Positions 11,875 to 22,600 of a stretch of 64,000 nt of DNA are shown in pieces. Origin of the DNA: Phallusia mammillata. Its lineage: Eukaryota > Chordata > Ascidiacea > Phlebobranchia > Ascidiidae. Location of the stretch: NCBI GenBank assembly GCA_003260075.1, contig QLIY01000176.1, positions 1 through 64,000 on the forward strand, in the 5' to 3' direction. The notes under the pieces are model-generated. The model was given only the letters and a program-made list of their open reading frames with translations, did not search any database and was not told the origin of the DNA. The first letter of the stretch is position 1; each line of letters starts with the position of its first letter. The position numbers and the translations under genes are program-made.

Positions 11875-12260
11875 GTGGGAATGGGCCAAAACTGCCAATG
11901 TTTTGTTGGTCGAACACCGAGCAGCTCACGTCAATGCTCGGTCGAACACGCTTGGTGCGTTGTGGCGTCCCAAACATCCCACTTTCACGCTAGTTTTGTA
12001 GCTTTCCAAGGTCATTTACGTCACCAGCGATGTATTAAACTGTACAGTTCCCAGAAGTGTGCGTTTTTCCACAATCTAACGCATTTAAATAATCAGTCAT
12101 TTTTGTTCTTGGATACCCTTCTGAACACGATTCGTATGTTAGCAGGGCATGAATATGGAATTTTTATGCTCGAGTCTGTTCGTACAACTGCTCGGTCGAG
12201 CACCGAGCACCTAAATCTGTACCGAGTACTGGGGTTCTGGCTCGGCTCGGCCCACCCCTA
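11875..12260. mobile_element. hAT-type element of the GCTCGGTCGAGC family (decayed copy)
   Basis: This segment is an inverted relative of the element at 15049-15444: both carry repeated GCTCGGTCGAGCACCGAGC-like palindromes and related ends (here CGGCTCGGCCCACCCCTA at the right). The flanking octamers no longer match well. The 138-codon ORF at 11866-12282 runs through the element and is not considered a gene. Confidence 0.6.
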
Positions 12261-12504
12261 CTTTCGTACGGACATCGAATAAAAGTCTAACTCCGACTTC
12301 TTGCACTCTTTCTAAAACTTTGACTTGTTTGCGTATATCAGTGGCGCCAAGTCGTTGAACAGGTTAATATAGTCCCTTTGCCCATGTCCAACCCAGGGTC
12401 TGTGTATTCAAGTCTGATCTTCCAACTTATAAGCTGTTACAAATCGATGGTGGCACCTATTTCTTGAGTCTCACAGCCGGCCAGATCTTTCGTTTTGACA
12501 TCTG

Positions 12505-12912
12505 GCACCGACAAGCGTTCGCTTAGTCACGATTTACCCAGTGTACTCGGCGCTGGCTTCTATCACCTTGTTGACATCAAATAGCAGTTCTGGTTTTTGT
12601 TACAGTAAAAAACCAACATCAAACTCAATGCAACTAAACACGTATGAGTGAAACACATGGAGTGAAATTTTGAAATGTTTTGGCTAATTTCGAAATGTTT
12701 CGTACGAATTCCCCTTAATCCCGCGATTTTAAGATCGCTTTAGTGAAGGATGACCTAAAACTACTCCCCTGCGAGAGGCTGTTACTTCGGAACTTTCGTT
12801 TTTATTTGTGAGTCGTCAAGCGACAATATGTGGGTTGGTTCGCTTAGCCACGGTTTACCAGGCGACATTCGGCGCTGACTTCTATCGCCTGGTTGACATC
12901 AAGCATCAACCG
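12505..12912. repeat. Direct repeat pair in the gene-free region
   Basis: A unit with TTCGCTTAG, CGGCGCTG, CTTCTATC and TTGACATCAA occurs at about 12510-12590 and again at about 12838-12912, roughly 330 bases apart. Function unknown; probably part of a decayed larger repeat. Confidence 0.55.
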
Positions 12913-13737
12913 ATGTCAAAACCATCTTTAGCATGATGTTTGGCTAAAATCATAATTACGCTCGATCCTTCGCGCCGTTTTCACAGGAATATCGGTCTAG
13001 CTGCGTTTGTTTACGTTTTATTTGAAAATACAGCAGTGGCTCTTCCTGTCTATGCCTTGCCTTGCCAAAAGCTGCAAATGATGCCAAATTCGACCGGCTA
13101 TAGTGGCGTCCTTGCGGTGATTAGTTCAGAACAAAGCTGCCACCCAGCTTGATCGCTCTATTTTTCTTACATCAAAGACTTTTTACATCATTTGGATTAA
13201 TTTCGCGTTTTTTTTTCAATACTACTGTACGCGGCTGCATTCTAGTCAAAAAAACATCACATAACAGCATTTTTAACTGTACTACAGATGTTTGTCACTT
13301 TTAAAACCAACGACTTTATTTTTTAACCCGCTGTTGCATTAATGTGGTTTGACTTCAGATTATTTTTTACGATTATTCGGCGCTCGTAACTGCTTAAATG
13401 CTTGCTTTTTAAGTTCAAGCATATCACACCGCTATCAGTATGACATAACCTTTCAGCATCTTAAGCTCTAACACTTCAGAATTACGATTCTCAGTGACGT
13501 TTTACTTTGGGTCGCGGTCACATTGTCCGAGCATGGCAGCATCCAGTCAAAGTTCTTGGCATGTACACAACAGGCCCACGTTGATATTTTAGGAACTGTT
13601 GCCTTTTTAATATGGAAAAATTGTCATTATCTCAATGTTAATTTCACAAAATGACCAAATGCAAATGGCAATGCCGAAAATACTCACTATAACGGGCACA
13701 CGAGCTTTTGCGGTACATCGATTAGCCCGTTGTGTTT
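12913..13737. other. Gene-free stretch
   Basis: No recognisable gene on either strand. The short ORFs are not similar to any family I know. Confidence 0.5.
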
Positions 13738-14285
13738 TTAAACGGAGCAAATTCTCATGCCGCTCTTCTACTTGGACCACATTAAAAAGGGTCTTAAACA
13801 AACTTCTGAAAGCGACAATAAAAAAGAACCACCCAAAAATAGCATTTTAAAAGTTTTGTCGCAGTAAAAAAATATCAACACACATGTGAGTAAAACACAT
13901 TACTTGAAATTTCGGAATGTTTTGCACCCCGCGCAAATTCCCTCTTGGGCCTCGATTTTAAGATCGCTGTAGTTACCACAGCTTTTTATAGTAACATTGG
14001 CCTACCGGTGTTTTTTAACTGAATTTCGTTGTGTGTCGTGAAAGGAGCAATGTCTCATGCCGTTTTTTTTCTACAGAGCCACATTAAAAATGGTTTTAAA
14101 CAAACTCCTGAAAGCGCCAAAGAAAAAAATAACTACTCGAAAACAGGATTTCTAAAGTTGTGTTACATTAAACAAATATCAACAAAAACAAACCACACTT
14201 AACACACATGAATAAAACACATAACTTGAAAGTTTCTTCGGAACTTCACTAAATGCAATTCCTGAGATAAGATTTTTCGTATTGC
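13738..14285. repeat. Two imperfect copies of a roughly 250-bp unit
   Basis: 13738-13985 and 14044-14285 align over their length (shared landmarks: TCTCATGCCG, CCACATTAAAAA, AAACAAACT, CTGAAAGCG, and a CACATGA/GTAAAACACAT block). A third, weaker relative of the right half is at about 12605-12760. They are probably tandem remnants of one dispersed element. Confidence 0.6.
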
Positions 14286-14869
14286 GCACCAAAGGAAGTG
14301 AAAAACATTGCTGAAATTTGAGTCTAATCTGAGTGAAAACAGAAAACGCTTCCTGAGATGGGAATTTTTAAAAAGCGCATCGCGCACAAACCGAACTAAC
14401 AAACATGGCAGCAATATGGTGCCGTTTTCTTGTGTGCTGAGATTTAAATCGAATTTGGGTGTATCCGAGTCTTTAGAACTAATGTCGACAAGAATGTATA
14501 GTATGCAATCCTATTAAATTGCTTGCTGCGTTAAAGCAAAAACAAATTTTTGTTTCATATTACATTTTACTTTTCAACCGAAAAACGAGACTTACATACA
14601 GATTAAAGTTCTTAAAAATATATTTGATAGCTCAAACATTTATTAAGTATTAACTCCTTACTGCGGATACATTGGGTCGAGTATCAAAGCTATTTTGTAT
14701 AAGCCGAAAAAGTAAATACAGGCGGTTAACTTGGGGTTTGAACAAGCAATGTTTGAACTTGATAATTCCACATAGCATAATCGACGATGTGGTTAACCGA
14801 TTACACGAAGTCAATTGACCTCTGTGTCAAGAGTCAACACGTTATGGACAGTGCTTCTTACCCTGTGGT
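14286..14869. other. Gene-free stretch
   Basis: Nothing recognisable as a gene. About 45 bases beginning TATTGCGCACCAAAGG (14280-14322) recur between two G runs at 15720-15764, apparently as a misplaced assembly fragment. Confidence 0.5.
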
Positions 14870-14871
14870 AC

Positions 14872-15030
14872 GCGTACCATTCGTGGTTCGCCGGAGCTTT
14901 TCAGGTGGTACGCGAGCAGCTTCCTGCTGTGTCCAACGTAAGTCAAACCAAGAATTGCAATTGATCTAGCCCACCAGCCTTGATTTGGGGCGAAACTCGT
15001 GTTAGGACATTGTTTTAAAATTGCCGGTTT
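14872..15030. mobile_element. Partial copy of the hAT-type MITE found at 24148-24415, opposite orientation
   Basis: The reverse complement of the 24148-24415 element contains GGTGGTATGCGTAC and GAAGCTTTTTAGGTGG; this segment has GTGGTACGCGTACC and GGAGCTTTTCAGGTGG in the same order, followed by a matching TTGATTTGGGGCGAAA block. The ends are not well defined. Confidence 0.55.
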
Positions 15031-15048
15031 CCAAAATATGCTAGCCTG

Positions 15049-15444
15049 TAGGGATGGGCCGAGCCTAGCCAGAACCCGAGTACTCGGTACCGAGCATTGC
15101 TGTTTTTAATGCTCGGTGCTCGGCCGAGCAGTTACACAAACTGACCGTAGCATTAAATTTGCATATCCATGCCCTACTAACATACTATTGTTCGAAAGGG
15201 TGTCTGTGAACAAAAACGAATGACTTTCGAATGTATTAGATGTTGAAAAAACGCGCTCATGGGCATGTACAGCTTAATACGCCGCTGGTGACGTAAGAGA
15301 CCTTGTAGAGCTAAAAACTGACGTGGAATGGGGAATTTTTGTGACGTCATAACGCACCGAGCGTGCTCGGCCGAGCACCCAGCATTAACGTGAGATGCTC
15401 GGTGCTCGACCAAACAGAACATTTGCAGTTTTGACACGTCCCTA
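15049..15444. mobile_element. 396-bp hAT-type element of the GCTCGGCCGAGC family
   Basis: The left end TAGGGATGGGCC and right end GACACGTCCCTA are imperfect inverted repeats; the flanking octamers CTAGCCTG (15041-15048) and GTAGCCTG (15445-15452) match at 7 of 8. The interior has several GCTCGG(C/T)CGAGCAC palindromic motifs. No transposase was recognised. Confidence 0.75.
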
Positions 15445-15651
15445 GTAGCCTGGTCGAGCAAAAACGTACATATCTCTTGGTCTACCAATTCAAACAAGGT
15501 TCAGGTGGTACGCAGCGATAGGAAAGTCGTTAGGTGGTACGCGTTCCTTATGAGGTTGATTACCACTGCATTAGGGGTATTGAAGTGGGGCCTTCTAATC
15601 AATCTCTGGTTGCAGGACAATATTTGACAACAAGAAAGACTGCTCTCTGCC

Positions 15652-15900
15652 ATGGACACATGTATTTTGTATGATTGTGATACTGGCTGTGATGATGCCA
15701 TGGGGGGGGGGCGAGCTTCGTATTGCGCACCAAAGGAAGTGAAAAACATTGCTGAAATTTGAGTGGGGGGGGGGGTACAAAGAGTTACATCACAGATAAG
15801 ATGGGATTAGTTTTATATGATGCCTATGCCATGGCTGTTGTTATTGATAATAATGTTGGCATTACTCCCACAAAATATAATGCCGTTGTGGGGGGGGGGG
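15652..15900 (+). pseudogene. Scrambled fragments of nucleoside hydrolase copy 2, separated by G runs
   Basis: Three pieces are joined by runs of 10-11 G (15702-15711, 15765-15775, 15890-15900). The first is the gene start (15652-15701, with an ATG before DTCILYDCDTG), duplicated again at 15918. The second is a 50-base piece of unrelated upstream sequence also found near 14280. The third is a piece of the C-terminal half (GLVLYDAYAMAV), duplicated again at about 16640-16755. The order cannot be biological coding order; the ORF running across it contains glycine strings from the G runs and is an artefact. Confidence 0.8.
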
Positions 15901-15917
15901 AAAGACTGCTCTCTGCC

Positions 15918-16899
15918 ACGGACACATGTATTTTGTATGATTGTGATACTGGCTGTGATGATGCCATTGCTCTGATGATGTTACTAAGCTACCAGAAGAA
16001 GATCAAGACTGTTGCAATAACATGTGTTGGTGGAAATGCAGACATGGATAATGTAGTGATGAACAATTTAAGAATACTAAAACTGTTCAACTGTCTTGAT
16101 GACATTCCCCTGTACAAGGGATGCAAGGAGCCAATCGTACCAATTCATACACCTGGAGATGCAAAATTTGTGCATGGAAAAGATGGGATGTGTGATTGCC
16201 CCAATGTCTTTTCACCTGCTTCGCCAGACCTCCTGGGGCACGTCAAGTCTGAGCATGCTGTCAATGCAATAATTAGTCTTTCTAAAGAATATTCTGGAAA
16301 ATTAAAAATTATTGCTACTGGTCTCCTGACTAACTTGGCTATGGCTGTGAAGTTAGATCCAGAACTTCCATCAAGATTGTCAGGTTTATACATTATGGGT
16401 GGAACTAGAGCAGTTACTGGAAACATAACACCAACTGCAGAGTTTAATTTTTACTTTGACCCGGGGGGGGGGATGGATTACAATGAAATACTTTCCTATT
16501 GGTTGCTCTGTTCATCTTATTGACTATGAGTTAACAATTGAACATCTTTGCAAATGGGATTGGGTAAATGGCTGGCTATCAAAAGCGGAAGATGAACGGC
16601 ATGTTTTTGCTAAAGCTCTGTTGCAACCGTTTTGCAACTATACAAAGAGTTACATCACAGATCAGATGGGATTAGTTTTATATGATGCCTATGCCATGGC
16701 TGTTGCTATTGATAATAATGTTGGCATTACTCCCACAAAATATAATGCCGTTGTTGAACTTGGTGGTTTTCATTGTAGAGGTACATTTGCACTTGACCAT
16801 CAGAAAATATCGAAAGATGCCTTAGGACCGATTTTTATCTTTAAAAGTATTGATGTTGATCGATATTGTACAATGTTAGATCATGCACTGTGTGGATAA
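15918..16899 (+). CDS. Nucleoside hydrolase, IU-nucleoside hydrolase family, copy 2 (broken in this assembly)
   Basis: A close tandem paralogue of copy 1, in the same orientation about 8 kb downstream. It keeps DCDTGCDDA, TAEFNFYFDP and YDAYAMAVAID and can be aligned from start to stop with copy 1. Two breaks are visible. The base triplet at the expected start is ACG (15918) where the duplicate fragment at 15652 has ATG. At 16463-16472 ten G plus one A stand in place of ten bases present in copy 1, shifting the frame by one. Both look like assembly or haplotype effects rather than gene decay, because the rest of the frame is clean. A patch near 16630-16665 differs strongly from copy 1 while staying in frame, so the copies have begun to diverge in their C-terminal half. 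Confidence 0.75.
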
Positions 16900-17124
16900 T
16901 ATATGACCACTTTTTTCTGTTGCAATGCTCTTCATTTGTACTAATTAAGACTTACCTTGTATATTGCAAAAAAATGCAGCTTTTCCTGTCTCTACGCTCT
17001 TTTTTCATTGCACGTGGTTTTACGTTGTTTTGGTCATCTTGTTTCAAAAATGTTCCATATTTGTGCAATGTTGTTTAATTGGACTCACATATTTAGGGTT
17101 GGCGAAAATTAGGCTAATTAAAAC

Positions 17125-19613
17125 ATGGCAAATTTACAAGCCAAACAAAACTGGGCCATTGAGAACGTGAAGAGCTTTGTGAAGTTTTATCAAAGCCAAG
17201 AAACTAATGTAAGCACCACTTTTCGAGTGTTCGACCATGGGGATTTCTACTCAACTCATGGAAAAAATGCAATTCTAGCGGCCAAGCATGTCTTCAACAC
17301 ACCAACAGCCATTTGCCACATTAAAGCCCAAGGTAAGCAAATACTGCAGTAAAAGTATACTTATTAGAATGTTATTTTAGCGCATTTTTCTGCATGTAGG
17401 TACTGAAATTGAAACTGTTTATTTGGGAAAACTTAACTTCGAGTCTCTTGCCCGTGATCTTCTGTTGGTTTTGCAATATCGCCTCCAAATATACGCACTT
17501 GGCCAAAACAACGAGTGGAGCATTGCTTACAAGGCATCTCCTGGAAACCTAATTGAAGTAGGATTTATTTTTAACCATTTTTTTAGAAATAGCTTCGAAC
17601 TTTTGACTTTGTGTCGTGGCCATTTCATTTCCCGCTAGACTTTTGCGTAACAGCAGTTTCCTAACAATTGACAGCGTCGTTTGAGGCGTGTAAAGCATTG
17701 CCAATTGAAAATGATTTAAATTGAACCCGCCTTGACGTCCGGCCTCAAATTTTCCAACAAAATTGCTCCTGAAACTGGCAGTGCAACTTTCCCAAAACTA
17801 TCCCAATATACCGATAAAAATGCAACTAAAACAGTAATTGCACACATGTACTTAACAATTTTACTAAATCAAAATATTTTGGTTGCTAAACAAATATCTG
17901 AAACCACTGCCATTAAACACATTTTTCTAAATCAGGTGGAGGAACTACTTTTTACCAATGTGGATTTAAGCAACAACTCCTCTGCAATGCTCTCTGTGAG
18001 ATATCACAATAATGGTAAATCTGCCTATTTTGTATGTGTTTTCTTTTATCTACTTTACATACTAAACATCAACTTGTTTTAAGGTGGTCAGATATTGGTA
18101 AATTTGGGATATGTTGACACCACACTTTGTGAAATGAAATATGCACAGTTTAACGACAACAGTCACTTTTCCGCCTTGGAATCTGCCATAATACAGCTCG
18201 GAGCAAAAGAATGTATCACTCCTAAATTGGTAAGACTTGCCACATTTTTTAATTTATGGCCCAGTAAAGTATATTCCCAAGCTGGTGCTAATGGGTTGAA
18301 TAAGAATTGATCATTGTCTTGCTTTTTACAAAGGATTCGAGTGCAGAAAGTACAAAACTGATGGATGTGGTAAAACGAAGCAACATCCTTCTCACGGAAC
18401 AACCACGTGACCGTTTCTCCACTAAAAACTTTCCACAAGATTTACAACGACTGGTTAAGAAACCCAAGGGGTATAGCTATCTAAATATTTAATAAACAAC
18501 CTAAATCTGTTTAAATATTTGTTAGTTGTTAACATGCGTAATTTTTGGGTCCTGTGCACAATTACGCTGGCATAGGGCCAATCGTTGATTTTGCGCAGAC
18601 ATTTGCTGCAAAAGCCCAAATGGTCAATTCTGTGCACATATGTACTAGCTTGACCTAGAAGTTTTAATGTTAGTGTAAAACACTAAAATGTATTCACCAA
18701 ATTAAAGTCGTGGCACATAAACAAAAACAAAATTGCAGGCATCGTTGCTAGGACGAAACACACAAACAAAATTTGGCCTTAAACTATTTTAGCGGCGATA
18801 GTGGTAACGTTTACAAAAAATGCGTTCACTATGTATGGGTTTTTTGGCAGTCTTGTTATCAGGCCAGTTTGGTCACGGTTTGGTATTAAAAGTAACACTG
18901 GCATAATTTCAGACAAGAAGATCAGATACTCAGCAGCGCCCACACGTGGACAGGTGATTACCCTGAAGCTGCGTCTTGCCTTGCATCTCTCGTTCACTAT
19001 CTTGATATGATGAACAAGGAGGACGGCTTCGGGCAATACGTGGTCAACAAATACGATCTCGCTCACTTTGTTCGCCTCGGTAGCACGGCTCTTCATGCGT
19101 TAAACCTCTTTCCAGAGCCCGGTTCCTACTCAACAGCGCAATCAAACCGCTCAGTAAACTCGCTGTTCGGTTTGCTGAACCACTGCCAAACATTGCAGGT
19201 GTGGAGTGTTCGTTATTTGTTGTGATGATGATTTATAATGGATAGTTTAAGTTTGATCAACAAAGGTATAAGGCGTTATTCTGCTGCTCTGTAAACCCTG
19301 GTTTTGAAAGATGCCGTTTCAGGCAAATGACTAATGACCTTTTTCTACGAATTGCTCCCCTAATAATTTAATATTTTTTCCATTTTATACCAAGAAGTAA
19401 GCGCTGATCCAAATAAAAATCATTTAAGATAGGATCCCTAAATCAACTTTTTACGCCATATTTTAAGATCTTAAATTTCTGTTTTCTAATCACATGCATG
19501 AGTTGCTAGTGAATCGTCCCCTAAAGTTTTAAGATTCTTTTGGTTGGAAACCAAGTGATAATAAAGAAGTAAACGCGTCTGACTTAAAATCAGTTAACAA
19601 CAAGTTGTTAAAA

Positions 19614-19650
<37 letters not shown>

Positions 19651-22600
19651 TTTCGCCTATACAGACATCTTCATTCTCTAAAATCATATCAAATAGAATA
19701 GAAAGCTCTTATATTTGGTTGGTAACCACTGACTGAACTGTGAAGGGTTTTCAACTTTTTTCAAGCAAAATCGTTCTTGCTTCACTAATGACATTCCTTT
19801 TAAACCGACCGCTGCTAGATGTATCCGTCACAACATTTAAGTATACTCCTACAGGGCCAACGAATGTTGTCGAGGTGGATCAAGCAGCCCCTGATCGATA
19901 TCAATCACATCGAGGAGCGACTTACCGCGGTTGAAGCTTTCACAGAATGTGCAGAAATGCGAATGACCCTGTCCGACCAACACCTGAAAAAACTGCCCGA
20001 CTTCGACAAGTATGTGTTTGGTACAATGTGATCGGTGTGCTTATACAGTCCAATTATATATGTAATATTTTGTACCACCCGAGCCCTTCTGTGACCACTT
20101 ACAGGTTTTCCAAAAAGTTTCTCCGGAAAAAGGCCTCACTTCAGGACTGCTACCGTGTGTACCAGGCAAGTTTTATGGCTGTGCTAGATAAATTACTGGA
20201 GCTCCTAGCTAATCAATACACATTAAAAGTTGTTTCGCCATTTATTCAGGCCATATGCTTTAAAAGTTATTTAAACAACGAAAAATATATACACTGACCT
20301 CTGAAGTTTTGGTCGTTTTGTTTCATGCGTTTGTTTTAACCTGTGTTTGATTATATTTAGGGCCTGAAAGTGCTTCCGTTTGTTTGTGAATGCATCGAAG
20401 AGCATTCGCTATCATTAGATCAGAACGGGAATCTGCTAAAAGAGGTTTTCATGACCCCCATTCACGAACTTCTGATCGATTTTCGAAAGTACACGGACAT
20501 GATTGATACGACACTCGATTTCGACATGGTTTGTGCATGGTTCACTGGATTTAAAACGTTTTTTGTTGATTTGAGTTTATTTCGCTGGGTGAAAAAAAAC
20601 ATAGCGACCCTATTGCTCTGAAATAACCACTCAGCCAGAAATAGCCGCGCAACGTTGTTGAGCGCCAAAAGTAAGAGAGCTCAATTAGTTGTTGAGGGCT
20701 AAACTGCACCGGCAGATAAACCGTCTTACAAGGCGACTTGTAATTGTAACTGGGGCTCACCACAAAAAAGTGAGGTTGGTACATTGTGGGTAGCACGACT
20801 GAGGTTAGAATCAGTCAAGGAAGGCCTAAAAACTAACCACACGTTTTAGGAAAATTGTTTTGGTCCAAAAACTCAGGCGGAATAAAAGCCGATTACTATG
20901 TTCTGCAGTTCTACCTAATCCTTTTTGCTTTCTCTAAGGAAGCTTTGAAAAGTTTTTAACTGTATACGCAGATAGAGAAACACGAGTTTATGGTCAAACC
21001 TGATTTTGATCCTGAGCTACAACGTTTGCGAGACAAGATGGACGCCGTTGAGAGCAGTATGGCGTCAGCACTGACCAAAGCAGCCTCGGAACTTGATCTC
21101 GACGCCGGAAAAACAATTAAAGTAGGCCTGCCAATCAGCCTAATTCACTGATAGTGCCTTTATCGACCAAATCGATGTTCTTTACCGAAAGTAAATTGAC
21201 TAGCGAAACGTCGTTAATTGCTTCGTCGTTTTTGTTCAGCTCGAGTCGACAAGTCAGTTCGGTCACGTGTTTCGAATCACGTGCAAGGAGGAGAAAAAGT
21301 TACGCAACAACAAGAAATTTACCCACCTCGACACCAGCAAGGCCGCAGTGAGGTACAATATTTGTTTGTTACTCGATTTGTTTGTTTTTCCCCAAAGTTT
21401 GTCCGTTTTGTGATGAAATGTTTGATGGACTTAAAACTTACACAGATGGTAGATATAGTTGTGCACATGTGCACTCTACTTTGTTTGTCTTGATAACCAT
21501 AGTATTTACCAAGCGAGCCGAAATTGGCTGAAATTTGGGTAACTTGTAAAGTATGGCATTTATAGGTGTCGATTGTTGTGTTCAACCCTGTAGCCACATT
21601 TACCCCGCTAGCCCCCAAAGTGTAAAACGCTTTTGTATGTTGCTGGGCATTAAATACGAAAGTTTTCTGTGGTGTAATAGTGTTATAAGGGCAACCACAC
21701 CTGTGTTACTTGTGTTTGTGGATTGCTTGGTGGACGTTTTTTATGGGTCCCCTTCCCTGAAGGGGACACATACTGATTTTACTCGATTTGTTTTTGTTTT
21801 TTTTCTTCTGCCCAAAGTTTGTCCACCTCGTTTTGCCTTGAAATGTTTGATGGATTTGGATGAAATTTTCACAGATGGTAGTTATAGTTATGTAGATGTG
21901 CCATTTGTTTTGTTTGACTCGATAGCCCCAGTGTTTACCCCACTAGCCCCCTAAAATGGGTAAATTTTGAACAATGTCCGAATTGGATTAAATTTGGACA
22001 GTTTGTTCATTGTGCCATTTTAGGGCATCGTTTGTTGTGTTTTACCCTGTAGCCCCAATATTTACNNNNNNNNNNNNNNNNNNNNNNNNNNNNNNNNNNN
22101 NNNNNNNNNNNNNNNNNNNNNNNNNNNNNNNNNNNNNNNNNNNNNNNNNNNNNNNNNNTATTTACCCTACCAACCCCCCAAAATGGGTGAATTAATCAAC
22201 AATACATTTTGACAGTTTGTATAATATGCCATTTTGAGATGTCAGTGTTTTATGCTATTTAGGCACACAAACTTATAACAATGTCTCAATTGCATGAGAT
22301 TTGGAGTAACAGTAACACTACCAATCACTGTGTTTGACTTTATAGCAACGTTTCTTATGGTTGTCTGTTACAACTTTGCGGTTTTGGGGATCCATGAGTT
22401 TCTGCCTGGAGAAACAAATCAAGATTATAAAAATGTTGGCTAATATGGGACCCAATATAAATAAATATAGAGAATATATTACAGTTTGCAGAATAGGTTG
22501 TAGTGTATATGCTATAGTAAAATGTGCTAAGCCACCCTTCTAGTTTAACATCGCATTCCTAACAAAATTTTGCTTAGTTTTATTCACCCCCAAAACATGT

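Noticed and set aside
11866..12282. A 138-codon ORF in the gene-free region
   Set aside because: It coincides with an hAT-type element containing GCTCGGTCGAGC palindromes and has a homologous, non-open copy at 15.0-15.4 kb.
15759..16523. A 254-codon plus-strand ORF covering part of nucleoside hydrolase copy 2
   Set aside because: It reads through three G runs and joins fragments in the wrong order; the glycine strings and displaced C-terminal piece show it is an assembly artefact.
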